From Sphingobium nicotianae (lineage in GTDB: Bacteria > Pseudomonadota > Alphaproteobacteria > Sphingomonadales > Sphingomonadaceae): DNA of 64,000 nt. Where the stretch lies: assembly GCF_018603885.1 (NCBI RefSeq), contig NZ_JAHGAW010000016.1, forward strand, positions 1 through 64,000. The letters are read 5' to 3'. Position numbers and translations under genes: made by a program. Position 1 is the stretch's first letter; each line of letters starts with the position of its first letter. Below, piece by piece: positions 23,114 through 32,310 of this stretch. The notes beneath the pieces are model-generated. The model was given only the letters and a program-made list of their open reading frames with translations, made no database searches and was not told where the DNA came from.

Positions 23114-25225
23114 ATGACATCGGTTCTGATTGCCATAGGCTGCGGCCTGCTGGCAGTTATCTACGGCTTGTTCACCAGCCGACAGGTTCTGAGCGCGTCG
23201 CCCGGCGACGAGAAGATGCAGGAAATCGCGGGCGCCATCCAGGAAGGCGCCAAGGCCTATCTTGGCCGCCAATATACCACAATCGCCATTGTCGGCGTGA
23301 TCGTCGCGGTCATCATCGCCGCCACGCTCGGACTGCTCTCCACCGTCTCCTTCCTCATCGGCGCCGTCCTTTCGGGCGCTGCCGGCTATATCGGCATGAA
23401 CATCTCGGTGCGTGCCAATGTCCGTACCGCGGAAGCCGCGCGCACATCGTTGCAGGGCGGCCTGACGCTGGCGTTCCGCTCCGGCGCAATCACCGGCATG
23501 CTGGTGGCCGGCCTCGGCCTGCTCGCGATCGCGGTGCTCTTCTGGTATCTCGTCCATATCTCGGGCCTCGCGCCCAATGATCGCCAGATCATCGCGGCGC
23601 TGACCGCTCTGGCCTTCGGCGCCTCGCTCATCTCCATCTTCGCGCGTCTGGGCGGCGGCATCTTCACCAAGGCCGCGGACGTGGGCGCAGACCTCGTCGG
23701 CAAGGTCGAGGCGGGCATTCCCGAGGACGATCCCCGCAATCCGGCCGTGATCGCGGACAATGTCGGCGACAATGTCGGCGACTGCGCGGGCATGGCCGCC
23801 GACCTGTTCGAGACCTATGTCGTGACGCTCGGCCTGACCATGGTGTCGATCGCCCTGCTCGTGAAGGCGAGTTCGGCGGAGATCATGCAGCTCATGTCGC
23901 TGCCGTTGCTCGTCGGCGGCGTGTGCATCATCACGTCGATCATCGGCACCTATTTCGTGCGCCTCGGCGGCTCGAACAACATCATGGGCGCGCTCTACAA
24001 GGGCTTCTGGGTGACGGTCGGCCTGTCGGCGATCGGCATCTATTTCGCCACGCAATATGTGCTGGGCGACATGAACACGGTTGTTGGCGCGGACCTTGAG
24101 GGCAAGGGCGGCTACACCGGCATGGCCCTGTTCTACTGCATGATGATCGGCCTGATCGTCACCGGGCTGCTCGTGTGGATCACCGAATATTACACCGGCA
24201 CCAACTATCGGCCGGTCAAGTCGATCGCCCGCGCGAGCGTCACCGGCCATGGCACCAACGTCATCCAGGGCCTCGCCATCAGCCTCGAATCGACGGCGCT
24301 GCCGACGCTGGTGATCGTTGTCGCCGTGATCGCGACCTTCCAGGTTGCGGGCATTATCGGCGTCGCCTTCGCCGCGACCTCGCTGCTGGCGCTGGCCGGC
24401 ATGGTCGTCGCGCTCGATGCCTATGGCCCGGTAACGGACAATGCCGGCGGCATCGCGGAGATGGCCGGCCTGCCCGATGACGTGCGCCACCGCACGGATG
24501 CGCTCGACGCGGTCGGCAACACCACCAAGGCCGTCACCAAGGGCTATGCCATCGGCTCAGCGGCGCTCGCCGCGCTGGTGCTGTTCGGCGCCTACACGAC
24601 CGACCTCCGGGAATATTTCCCGAGCGTCACCGTCGATTTCTCGCTGAACAATCCCTACGTCATCGTCGGCCTGCTGCTCGGTGCGTTGCTGCCCTATCTG
24701 TTCGGCGCCTTCGGCATGACCGCCGTGGGCCGCGCGGCCGGATCGGTGGTGGAGGACGTCCGCGAGCAGTTCCGCAACGATGCCGGCATCATGGCGGGCA
24801 CGTCGCGGCCCAACTATGCCCGCACCGTCGACATCGTCACCAAGGCGGCGATCAAGGAGATGATCATCCCGTCGCTGCTGCCGGTGCTGACGCCGATCGC
24901 GGTCTATTTCATCATCACCGCCGTAGCGGGGCAGGCCGAGGGCTTCGCGGCGCTCGGCGCGCTGCTGCTCGGCGTGATCGTCTCGGGCCTCTTCGTCGCC
25001 ATCTCGATGACCTCGGGCGGCGGCGCCTGGGACAATGCCAAGAAATATATCGAGGACGGCCATCATGGCGGCAAGGGATCGGATGCCCACAAGGCCGCGG
25101 TGACGGGCGACACGGTCGGCGATCCCTACAAGGACACGGCCGGCCCCGCGGTCAATCCGATGATCAAGATCACCAACATCGTGGCGCTGCTTCTGCTCGC
25201 CGCGCTGGCGCACGGGGCAATGTAA
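23114..25225 (+). CDS. hppA: Membrane-bound proton-translocating pyrophosphatase
   Basis: 703 residues with about 16 membrane helices. It hydrolyses pyrophosphate and pumps protons out of the cytoplasm. The substrate-binding motif is GGGIFTKAADVGADLVGKVE followed by IPEDDPRNPAVIADNVGDNV and GDCAGMAADLFE. The helix section GNTTKAVTKGYAIGSA has Lys in the place that is Ala in K+-dependent enzymes, so this is the K+-independent type. A GGGGAG lies 9 bases before the ATG. A strong terminator follows. Confidence 0.95.
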   Translation: MTSVLIAIGCGLLAVIYGLFTSRQVLSASPGDEKMQEIAGAIQEGAKAYLGRQYTTIAIVGVIVAVIIAATLGLLSTVSFLIGAVLSGAAGYIGMNISVRANVRTAEAARTSLQGGLTLAFRSGAITGMLVAGLGLLAIAVLFWYLVHISGLAPNDRQIIAALTALAFGASLISIFARLGGGIFTKAADVGADLVGKVEAGIPEDDPRNPAVIADNVGDNVGDCAGMAADLFETYVVTLGLTMVSIALLVKASSAEIMQLMSLPLLVGGVCIITSIIGTYFVRLGGSNNIMGALYKGFWVTVGLSAIGIYFATQYVLGDMNTVVGADLEGKGGYTGMALFYCMMIGLIVTGLLVWITEYYTGTNYRPVKSIARASVTGHGTNVIQGLAISLESTALPTLVIVVAVIATFQVAGIIGVAFAATSLLALAGMVVALDAYGPVTDNAGGIAEMAGLPDDVRHRTDALDAVGNTTKAVTKGYAIGSAALAALVLFGAYTTDLREYFPSVTVDFSLNNPYVIVGLLLGALLPYLFGAFGMTAVGRAAGSVVEDVREQFRNDAGIMAGTSRPNYARTVDIVTKAAIKEMIIPSLLPVLTPIAVYFIITAVAGQAEGFAALGALLLGVIVSGLFVAISMTSGGGAWDNAKKYIEDGHHGGKGSDAHKAAVTGDTVGDPYKDTAGPAVNPMIKITNIVALLLLAALAHGAM

Positions 25226-25261
25226 AGACCCTGGCGCATTCCCGGTAACGGGAGAGGAGGG

Positions 25262-25303
25262 AGCCCGTCCGGACCCGAGGTCCGGACGGGCTTTCCCGTT
25301 TTG
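25262..25303 (+). terminator. Intrinsic terminator of hppA
   Basis: A 14-bp stem (AGCCCGTCCGGACC / GGTCCGGACGGGCT) with a 3-base loop, followed by TTTCCCGTTTT. Confidence 0.85.
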
Positions 25304-25344
25304 GGACAGAATATGCCCGCCAGGTAAAGATTTGTCCCCCGGGG

Positions 25345-25361
25345 CTGGTGCCGATCCGGCA
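25345..25361 (+). promoter_or_regulatory. Possible sigma-54 promoter of the PEP-CTERM gene
   Basis: CTGGTGCCGATCCGGCA holds GG and GC dinucleotides exactly 10 bases apart, the minimal -24/-12 signature. The rest of the consensus matches poorly. PEP-CTERM genes are often controlled by the PrsK/PrsR sigma-54 system, which makes the location suggestive. Confidence 0.3.
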
Positions 25362-25435
25362 AAATGGTTAACCGTGTCTTTCAAAGTCATAAATTGGTCG
25401 TCGGAGAGCGGCAAAGCAGATTAGCGAATTGAACC

Positions 25436-25457
25436 AACCGCGTGGGCGGTTTTTTTA
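25436..25457 (+). terminator. Terminator-like hairpin in the leader of the PEP-CTERM gene
   Basis: AACCGC-GTGG-GCGGTT followed directly by five more T. It stands only 14 bases before the start codon, between the putative promoter and the ribosome-binding site GGGAG (25461-25465). This position fits attenuation better than termination of hppA, which already has its own terminator. Confidence 0.55.
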
Positions 25458-25471
25458 TGTGGGAGACTATC

Positions 25472-26095
25472 ATGCGCAGGATCGCAATCGCACTGGCGGC
25501 GCTGACCGCCTTTGCCGCGCCGGCCCATTCGGCCGTCGTATTTTCGGACAATTTCGACAGTGAAAATGGCGGCGCATCGGCGCTGAACTATACCGGCTTC
25601 GCCAATTTCACCGTGGTCGGCGGGGTCGATCTCGTGAAGTCGGGCGACTACAGCATCACCTGCTCGGGCATGTGCGTCGATCTCGACGGCACGCCGGGCG
25701 CCGGTTCGCTGGTCTCGAACGTCTTCAACTATAAGGCCGGCGACAAGATCACGCTGTCCTTCTCGGTCGGCGGCAGCCAGCGCGTGGTCGGCTCGGATGA
25801 GTTCGCGGCCTTCATTATCTCGAGCAGCGATGGCATTTTCGGCGGCAGCGCGGTGATCCCGTCGAGCCTGGCGTTCACGCCGTCGTCCGTCGACTTCGTC
25901 GCCTCGGCTGACGGTCAGCTGCAGTTCGTCTTCACGACCAGCAGCGCCGACAAGATCGGCCCGCTGCTCGACGACATCAGCCTCGACATCTCGGGCGTGG
26001 TGCCTGAGCCCGCGACCTGGGCGCTGATGATCGCCGGCTTCGCGGTTGCCGGCCTGCAGATGCGCCGCAGGAAGGCGACGCTCAGCTTCGCCTGA
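25472..26095 (+). CDS. PEPxxWA-CTERM sorting-domain protein
   Basis: 207 residues: a signal peptide (MRRIAIALAALTAFAAPAHS), a beta-rich extracellular domain (residues about 22-175) with a CSGMC pair, and a C-terminal sorting tail VPEPATWALMIAGFAVAGLQ with an RRRKA basic end. PEP-CTERM proteins are processed by exosortase and are usually linked to exopolysaccharide or surface display. The mature domain resembles secreted carbohydrate-binding-like folds but I cannot name it. The ATG at 25472 has GGGAG 6 bases upstream. A terminator precedes and follows it. Confidence 0.88.
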   Translation: MRRIAIALAALTAFAAPAHSAVVFSDNFDSENGGASALNYTGFANFTVVGGVDLVKSGDYSITCSGMCVDLDGTPGAGSLVSNVFNYKAGDKITLSFSVGGSQRVVGSDEFAAFIISSSDGIFGGSAVIPSSLAFTPSSVDFVASADGQLQFVFTTSSADKIGPLLDDISLDISGVVPEPATWALMIAGFAVAGLQMRRRKATLSFA

Positions 26096-26115
26096 TCGCG
26101 CCCGCCGCAATTTCG

Positions 26116-26152
26116 AAAGGCCCGTCCGGAGCGATCCGGGCGGGCCTTTTCT
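26116..26152 (+). terminator. Intrinsic terminator of the PEP-CTERM gene
   Basis: Stem AAAGGCCCGTCCGGA / TCCGGGCGGGCCTTT (one G-T pair) with a 4-base loop, then TTTCTTT. Confidence 0.85.
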
Positions 26153-26286
26153 TTGTGCGGTGAACGGCGTCCAGAATGAAGGGCGCACTGAGCTCGCGCC
26201 GCAAACGTCTTGAGCAAAAGCGCCGTCATTTTTATGGTGCCGGGGTGCCGAGGGCAGCACGACGGCAGGATCTACTGGGGGGTAGG

Positions 26287-28284
26287 ATGACTTCGAGAAT
26301 GGGGAAGGGCCGCCGGCTTGGCGCGGCATGGTTGCTGATTGCCGCGAGCGGCGCCGCGGTGATGGCGGCCAGGGCGCAGGAGCCGCAGACGGCGAAACCG
26401 CCAACCGCCGACGCGCCGGCCATTGCCGCGAAACTGCTGCCGGTCGAGGCATTCGCCGAGCTGCCGTTCATGGAAGGACCGCAGCTCTCGCCGGACGGCA
26501 ACAAGATCGCCGCGAAAGTGGCGCTTAACGGCAAGCAGTTCCTCGTCATCCTGAGCATGGTCAATGGCGAGCAGAAGATCGCGCGCATCACGCCGGGCGA
26601 TAATGATCTCAACTGGTGGCGTTGGGTGAATGACGACTGGCTGGTGCTGGGCATCGGCGCCGAGGTGGCGGTGGATGGCGGCGAGAAATGGTATGCCACG
26701 CGCGCGATCGGCGCGAGCGCGGACGGCACCAAGGTCAATCCGCTGGGCTGGAAGGTCGCGGCGCAGAAAGGCGATGACCTGCTGTGGGTGGCGAAGGATG
26801 GCAGTCCGCGCATCGTGCTTGCCATGCAACGGTCCATCTATCTGAACGACGCCGGTTTCTGGCCCGATGTTCAGGAGGCCGACGTCTCGACCGGTAAGAT
26901 GCGCGAGATCGTGCCGTCCAAGGCATCGGTGGGGGATTGGTATGCCGATGCGACCGGCACCGTGCGCATGGGCCTCGGCTATGTCGACGCGTCGCGACAG
27001 TCGCTGCTCTACTATCGACCCAGCGACAAGGACGGCTTTCGCCTTTTGCAGGTCGCCAACGGTCGCAAGGACGAGAACCTGCGCGCGCCTGCCCTCTTCC
27101 TCGCGGAGCCCGGCAAGGCGCTCGCCTATGACGATTCATCCGGCTTCGACGAACTGCGTGCGCTCGACATGACGAAGCTGACGCTCGGCGATCCGGTCTT
27201 TTACGTCCCCGGCTATGACATTGGCGGCATTATCACGGACGCGGCCGGTACGGGCCTCGCGGGCGTCAGGTTTACCGATACGCGCGAGCGCGTCCACTGG
27301 ATCGATCCGGCGATGATCGATCTTCAGGCGCAGTTCGACAAGGCGGTTGGCGCCAGCCGGTTCGCGCGGATCGTTTCCTGGGACCGGGCGCGGGACAGGT
27401 TCATCGTCGAAGTGGGCGGGCCGGACCGGCCGAGCGCTTATTATTCGTACGGGACCGACGACGGAACGCTGCGCGTGCTCGCCCGCACCTATGAGAAGAT
27501 TCCGGTGACCGGCCAGGCGCCCGTCCGGTCGATCCGTTACAAGGCGCGCGACGGGCTGGAGATCGAGGCGGTGCTGACGCTACCCAAGGGACGCGAGGCC
27601 AAGAATCTGCCGCTGATCCTGATGCCGCATGGCGGCCCCTTCGCCCGCGATCTTGAGGAATGGGACTGGATCGCGCAATTCCTCGCCAATCGCGGCTATG
27701 CCGTCATCCAGCCAAATTATCGCGGCTCCTCCGGCTATGGCAACGCCTTCGCCGCCAAGGGCGAGGGGCAATGGGGCCTCGCCATGCAGGACGATCTCAA
27801 CGACACGGTCGATCATCTCGTCAAGGAGGGCATTGCCGACGCCAGGCGCGTCTGCATCGTGGGCGCCTCCTATGGCGGCTATGCGGCGATGCGCGGTGCC
27901 CAGCGGGACGGGGGTCGCTATCGCTGCGCCATTTCCTATGCCGGCGTGTCGAATCTGGGTGCCATGATGCGCTATGACAGTCATTTCCTGAACGCGGGCT
28001 CCCGGCGCGCCTGGATGAAGGAGCAGGCGCCGGACTTCAAGGCGGTGTCGCCGATCAATTATGCGGCGAGCTTCTCGACACCCATCCTGCTGATGCACGG
28101 CAAGATGGACCGTCGCGTGCCGGTGGACCAGTCCCGCGACATGGCCGAGAAGCTGAAGGCGGCGGGCAAGCCCTATCGCTATGTCGAGCAGCCGCTCGGC
28201 GATCACTTCTTCTCGCGGCAGGAGGACCGGCTCCAGTTCCTCCAGGAGATGGAGGCGTTTCTCGCTGCGAACAACCCGGCCTGA
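26287..28284 (+). CDS. Secreted S9-family prolyl oligopeptidase-like peptidase
   Basis: 665 residues: signal peptide (LGAAWLLIAASGAAVMAARA), a beta-propeller region to about residue 400, and a C-terminal alpha/beta hydrolase peptidase domain. The catalytic Ser is in GASYGGYAAM, the Asp in HGKMDRRVPVDQS and the His in LGDHFFSR, the order of S9C acylaminoacyl peptidases. LPLILMPHGGPFARD forms the oxyanion region. It would degrade peptides in the periplasm. The ATG at 26287 is preceded by GGGGGGTAGG. An alternative start at 26176 would spoil the signal peptide. Confidence 0.88.
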   Translation: MTSRMGKGRRLGAAWLLIAASGAAVMAARAQEPQTAKPPTADAPAIAAKLLPVEAFAELPFMEGPQLSPDGNKIAAKVALNGKQFLVILSMVNGEQKIARITPGDNDLNWWRWVNDDWLVLGIGAEVAVDGGEKWYATRAIGASADGTKVNPLGWKVAAQKGDDLLWVAKDGSPRIVLAMQRSIYLNDAGFWPDVQEADVSTGKMREIVPSKASVGDWYADATGTVRMGLGYVDASRQSLLYYRPSDKDGFRLLQVANGRKDENLRAPALFLAEPGKALAYDDSSGFDELRALDMTKLTLGDPVFYVPGYDIGGIITDAAGTGLAGVRFTDTRERVHWIDPAMIDLQAQFDKAVGASRFARIVSWDRARDRFIVEVGGPDRPSAYYSYGTDDGTLRVLARTYEKIPVTGQAPVRSIRYKARDGLEIEAVLTLPKGREAKNLPLILMPHGGPFARDLEEWDWIAQFLANRGYAVIQPNYRGSSGYGNAFAAKGEGQWGLAMQDDLNDTVDHLVKEGIADARRVCIVGASYGGYAAMRGAQRDGGRYRCAISYAGVSNLGAMMRYDSHFLNAGSRRAWMKEQAPDFKAVSPINYAASFSTPILLMHGKMDRRVPVDQSRDMAEKLKAAGKPYRYVEQPLGDHFFSRQEDRLQFLQEMEAFLAANNPA

Positions 28285-28326
28285 GCGCGCATAGCCAGCG
28301 CGGGTCGCGCGGGCTATAGCGCGCGG

Positions 28327-29469
28327 ATGACGGCGACCCTCGATCCCTTCCGCGCCCAGCTCGACATGCTGGCCAGTCGCGCGCGCCTGCGCCGGCTGAT
28401 GCCGCGCGCGGGCCATGACTTCGCATCCAACGATTATCTCGGTCTGGCGGGTGATCCGGCGATCGCCGCTGCGGTTTGCGACGCGATCGCGCGGGGCGTG
28501 CCGGTCGGCTCGGGCGGATCGCGGCTGCTGCGCGGCAACGCGCCCGAGCATGAGGCGCTGGAGGCGCAGGCGGCGGCGTTGTTCGGCAGCGAGGCGGCTT
28601 TGTATCTGAGCACCGGCTTCGCGGCCAACATGGCGCTGCTGGCGGGCCTGCCGGGGCCGGAGGATCTGATCGTCGCCGATGCGCTGATCCACGCGAGCGC
28701 GCATGACGGGATGAAGCTGAGCCGGGCGAAGTCGGTGCTGGCGGCGCACAATGACCCGCAGGCCTTTGCCGATGTCATCGCGGCGTGGCGGCGGGGCGGG
28801 GGCACCGGGCGGCCATGGATCATCGCGGAGACGCTTTATTCGATGGACGGCGATGTCGCGCCCGTCGATGCACTGGCGGCAATTGCTGCGCAGCATGATG
28901 CGATGCTGATCCTGGACGAGGCGCATGCAACCGCCGTCCACGGGCCGGGCGGGCGCGGGCTGGGCGCGCATCTGGAGGGTGCGGAAAATCTCATCGCGCT
29001 GCATACCTGCGGCAAGGGGCTGGGGGCCGAGGGCGCGCTGGTCACGGCGGCGCGGCCGGTCATCGATCTGTTGGTCAACCGCGGGCGCAGTTTCGTCTTC
29101 TCGACGGCGCCCTCGCCGCTGATGGCGGTGGCGGTGACCGCGGCGCTGGCGCGGATGGCGGATGCCGATGATCTGCGCGGGCGGCTCAACGGCCTGATCG
29201 ATCATGCTGCGCAGCATATTTGCGCGCCGCTCGACCTGCCTGCGCCGGCGAGCCAGATCTTGCCGGTTATCCTCGGCGACGATGCGCGCACGATGCGGGT
29301 GGCGGCCGCGCTGCAGGCGGCGGGGTTCGACGTGCGCGGAATTCGCCCGCCGACCGTGCCGCGCGGCACGGCGCGGCTGCGCGTGTCGCTGACGCTGAAC
29401 GTCGACGAGGGCGTCGTGGCGGCGCTGGGCGAAGCGCTGCAGGCGGCGCTGGCGATGGAGCCGGCATGA
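28327..29469 (+). CDS. bioF: 8-amino-7-oxononanoate synthase
   Basis: 380 residues, PLP-dependent. It condenses pimeloyl-ACP/CoA with alanine in biotin synthesis. Signatures are FASNDYLGLAGDP, GSGGSRLLRGN, DEAHATAVHGPGGRGLGAH and the PLP lysine in LHTCGKGLGAEGA. It heads a bioF-bioD-bioA operon in which the genes overlap by 4 bases. A bioB gene is not in the window. Confidence 0.94.
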   Translation: MTATLDPFRAQLDMLASRARLRRLMPRAGHDFASNDYLGLAGDPAIAAAVCDAIARGVPVGSGGSRLLRGNAPEHEALEAQAAALFGSEAALYLSTGFAANMALLAGLPGPEDLIVADALIHASAHDGMKLSRAKSVLAAHNDPQAFADVIAAWRRGGGTGRPWIIAETLYSMDGDVAPVDALAAIAAQHDAMLILDEAHATAVHGPGGRGLGAHLEGAENLIALHTCGKGLGAEGALVTAARPVIDLLVNRGRSFVFSTAPSPLMAVAVTAALARMADADDLRGRLNGLIDHAAQHICAPLDLPAPASQILPVILGDDARTMRVAAALQAAGFDVRGIRPPTVPRGTARLRVSLTLNVDEGVVAALGEALQAALAMEPA

Positions 29470-30113
29470 GCGGCGTGCTGATCGTCTCGGGCACGGACAC
29501 CGACATCGGCAAGACCGTGGCGGCGGCGGGGCTCGCGGCGGCGCTCGGCGCCTATTACTGGAAGCCCGTCCAGGCAGGGATTGAGGGCGGCACGGATAGC
29601 GATCGCGCCGAGGCGCTGGGCGTGCCGAAGGAGCATGTGCTGCCGGAAGCCTATCGCCTCGATCTGCCCGCCTCGCCGCATCTGGCGGCGGAGCGGCAGG
29701 GGCTGGCGATCGAGGAGGATCGGCTGATCCTGCCCGAGCTGCGGCCGCTGATCGTCGAGGGGGCGGGGGGCCTGATGGTGCCGCTCCGCCGCGATCCGCC
29801 CGCGCTGATGATCGATCTCTTCGCGGCGTGGAACCATCCGGTGCTGCTGGTGGCGCGCACCGGCCTCGGCACGATCAATCACAGCCTGCTCAGCATCGAG
29901 GCGCTGCGGGCGCGCAGCATGCCGATCGCTGGCATCCTGTTCGTCGGCGATGCTCATGACGACAATGAGACGGTGGTGCCGGCGCTGGGGACGGTGCGCA
30001 GCTTCGGCCGGCTGCCGCTGCTCGACGCGCTCGATGCGGGCAGGCTGGCCGATGCGATGAGGGCGCATGTCGATCTGGCGGGCGTCCGCGTGGCAATGGG
30101 GCTGCCTGCATGA
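29466..30113 (+). CDS. bioD: Dethiobiotin synthetase
   Basis: 215 residues. It closes the ureido ring of dethiobiotin using CO2 and ATP. The P-loop GTDTDIGKT starts at residue 9, followed by YYWKPVQAG, the SPHLAA loop and VEGAGGLMVPL. The start overlaps the bioF stop by 4 bases (ATGA), and the stop overlaps bioA the same way. The length is at the short end of the family but all motifs are intact. Confidence 0.94.
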   Translation: MSGVLIVSGTDTDIGKTVAAAGLAAALGAYYWKPVQAGIEGGTDSDRAEALGVPKEHVLPEAYRLDLPASPHLAAERQGLAIEEDRLILPELRPLIVEGAGGLMVPLRRDPPALMIDLFAAWNHPVLLVARTGLGTINHSLLSIEALRARSMPIAGILFVGDAHDDNETVVPALGTVRSFGRLPLLDALDAGRLADAMRAHVDLAGVRVAMGLPA

Positions 30114-31369
30114 GTTCGCCGGTCTGGCATCCCTTCACCCAGCATGGCCTCGGCGAAGCGATCCCGCAGATCGCCTCGGCCTCCGGCGCCTGGCTTCATT
30201 GCGCGGACGGGCGGCGCCTGCTCGATGGCATTTCGAGCTGGTGGGTGATCACTCACGGCCATTGCGAGCCCCGGATCGCCGCGGCCATCGCCGCGCAGGC
30301 CGGCCAGCTCGATCAGATGATCTTCGCGGGCTACACGCATCCGCAGGCCGAGCAGCTGGCGCGCAGCCTCGTCGTGCTGGCGCCGGTGGGGCTCGACCAT
30401 GTCTTCTTCTCCGATAGCGGCTCCACGGCGGTCGAGGTCGCGCTCAAGATGGCGCTCGGGCACTGGCATAATCGCGGCCAGGCGCGACACCAGATTCTCG
30501 TGCTCGAGCATAGCTATCATGGCGACACGATCGGGGCGATGTCGGTCGGCGCGCGCAGTGTATTCAACCGGGCCTATGAGCCGCTGCTCTTCGATGTCGC
30601 GACGGTGCCGTTTCCGGCGGCGGGAAAGGAGCAGGGAACGCTCGATGCGCTGGAGGCGCTGTGCGCCGCGCCCGAGAAGCCCGCCGCCTTCATCGTCGAG
30701 CCTCTGGTGCTGGGGGCAGGCGGCATGCTGGCCTATACCGCCGAAATGCTGCGGGCGATGCGCGAGGTCTGCGCGCAGCATGACGTGCTGTTCATCGCCG
30801 ACGAGGTGATGACGGGCTGGGGGCGGACGGGGACGCTGTTCGCCTGCGAGCAGGCTGGAATCACGCCCGACATTCTCTGCCTCGCCAAGGGCCTGACCGG
30901 TGGCGCGGTGCCGCTGGCGGCGACGCTGGCGAGTGCGGCCATTTTCGAGAGCCATCGCAGCGACGAGCGCGCCCGCATGTTCTTTCACTCGTCGAGTTTC
31001 ACCGCCAACCCGATCTGCTGCGCGGCCGCCAATGCCAATGTCGCGATCTGGCGAGAGGAGGATGTGCCGGGCCGGATAGCGACGCTGGGCGCGGCGCTCG
31101 ATGCGGGGCTGGCCGATCTTGCTGCGCATCCGCGCCTGCACAATGGCCGCCGGATCGGCGGGATCGCGGCGATCGACCTGCGGGTGTCGGACGCCGGTTA
31201 TCTCTCCGATGTCGCGCCGCGGTTGCGGGCGCATGCGCTGGCTGCCGGGCTCTTGTTGCGGCCGCTCGGAAACACCATCTATCTCATGCCCCCCTATTGC
31301 ACGACGCCGGCGGAGATCGCCGAGGCCGTGGCGATTATCGACAATGCGGTCGACGCGCTGGCGGGTTGA
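30110..31369 (+). CDS. bioA: Adenosylmethionine-8-amino-7-oxononanoate aminotransferase
   Basis: 419 residues, class III aminotransferase. It transfers the amino group of SAM to 8-amino-7-oxononanoate. Signatures are WHPFTQHGL, GISSWWVITHGH, EHSYHGDTIGAMS, ADEVMTGWGRTG and the PLP lysine in CLAKGLTGGAVPL. Last gene of the bioFDA operon. A 76-base gap with no obvious terminator separates it from infA. Confidence 0.95.
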   Translation: MSSPVWHPFTQHGLGEAIPQIASASGAWLHCADGRRLLDGISSWWVITHGHCEPRIAAAIAAQAGQLDQMIFAGYTHPQAEQLARSLVVLAPVGLDHVFFSDSGSTAVEVALKMALGHWHNRGQARHQILVLEHSYHGDTIGAMSVGARSVFNRAYEPLLFDVATVPFPAAGKEQGTLDALEALCAAPEKPAAFIVEPLVLGAGGMLAYTAEMLRAMREVCAQHDVLFIADEVMTGWGRTGTLFACEQAGITPDILCLAKGLTGGAVPLAATLASAAIFESHRSDERARMFFHSSSFTANPICCAAANANVAIWREEDVPGRIATLGAALDAGLADLAAHPRLHNGRRIGGIAAIDLRVSDAGYLSDVAPRLRAHALAAGLLLRPLGNTIYLMPPYCTTPAEIAEAVAIIDNAVDALAG

Positions 31370-31445
31370 CTAGGTCAACGCTCTATCGCTTTTCAATCGG
31401 CGCTTTTGCCGCTATGGGGCGCCTTTCGCGACCAATTGGAAGAAC

Positions 31446-31697
31446 ATGGCTAAAGAAGAACTACTCGAAATGCGCGGGCAGGTGGTGGAACTGCTCCCCA
31501 ATGCGATGTTCCGCGTCCGCCTCGAAAACGACCACGAAATTCTCGGGCATACCGCGGGCAAGATGCGCAAGAACCGCATCCGCGTGCTGGTCGGCGACGA
31601 AGTGCTCGTCGAGCTGACGCCCTACGACCTGACCAAGGGTCGCATCACCTATCGCTACATGCCCGGCCGCGGCGGCCCTGGCCCCGGCCAGCCCTGA
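31446..31697 (+). CDS. infA: Translation initiation factor IF-1
   Basis: 83 residues with an S1/OB fold: MAKEELLEMRGQVVELLPNA, MFRVRLENDHEILGHTAGKM, RKNRIRVLVGDEVLVEL and TKGRITYRY. The factor binds the ribosomal A site during initiation. It is about 11 residues longer than the usual 72, with a Pro/Gly-rich tail ending PGPGQP. It begins the infA-maf-rng-yacG cluster that is conserved in alphaproteobacteria. Confidence 0.95.
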   Translation: MAKEELLEMRGQVVELLPNAMFRVRLENDHEILGHTAGKMRKNRIRVLVGDEVLVELTPYDLTKGRITYRYMPGRGGPGPGQP

Positions 31698-31734
31698 TCG
31701 TCTCGCGCCGTTTCTGGCCTGCCAGGGGCCGCTC

Positions 31735-32310
31735 ATGACGCTTCGTCTCGTTCTCGCATCCACCTCGCCGCGCCGGCGCGATCTGCTGGCGCGGATCGGC
31801 GTCGTGCCGGACCGGATCGTGGGGCCGCATATCGATGAAAATCCCCGGAAGGGCGAGCTGCCCCGCGCCTATGCGCTGCGTCTCGCCTGCGAGAAGGCGG
31901 CAGCGGTGGCGCGCGGCGAGGGCGAGGTCGTGATCGCGGGCGACACCACGATCGCCTGCGGGCGCATGATCCTGCCGCCCGCCGAGACGCACGATGTGCA
32001 GCGCGACCTGCTGCGGCGCCTGTCGGGCCGACGGCATCATTGTCTCTCGGCGGTCTGTGTGATCGATGCGGCCGGCAAGGCCCGCACCCGGCTCGCCGAC
32101 ACGATCGTCACCTTCAAGCGGCTGAGCGAGGCGGAGATCGAGGCCTATATCGCCTGTGGCGAGGGGCTTGGGAAAGCCGGCGGCTATGCGATCCAGGGCC
32201 GGGCCGAGGCCTGGGTGCGCGCGCTGGCGGGCAGTCATTCCGGCGTGATCGGCTTGCCTTTGTTCGAGACGCGGGCGCTGCTCGTAACGGCGGGGATCAT
32301 CCATGGCTGA
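31735..32310 (+). CDS. maf: Maf-family nucleotide pyrophosphatase
   Basis: 191 residues. LASTSPRRRDLLARIG at the N-terminus is the Maf signature, and VVIAGDTTIACG and EAWVRALAGSHSGVIGLPLF follow as the catalytic Asp region and C-terminal motif. Maf proteins hydrolyse non-canonical or pyrimidine nucleoside triphosphates such as dTTP/UTP and were linked to septum inhibition. The stop overlaps the ribonuclease gene by 8 bases. Confidence 0.92.
   Translation: MTLRLVLASTSPRRRDLLARIGVVPDRIVGPHIDENPRKGELPRAYALRLACEKAAAVARGEGEVVIAGDTTIACGRMILPPAETHDVQRDLLRRLSGRRHHCLSAVCVIDAAGKARTRLADTIVTFKRLSEAEIEAYIACGEGLGKAGGYAIQGRAEAWVRALAGSHSGVIGLPLFETRALLVTAGIIHG

Noticed and set aside
27580..29217. 545-codon minus-strand frame across the S9 peptidase and bioF
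   Set aside because: It spans two well-supported genes on the other strand and has no domain of its own.
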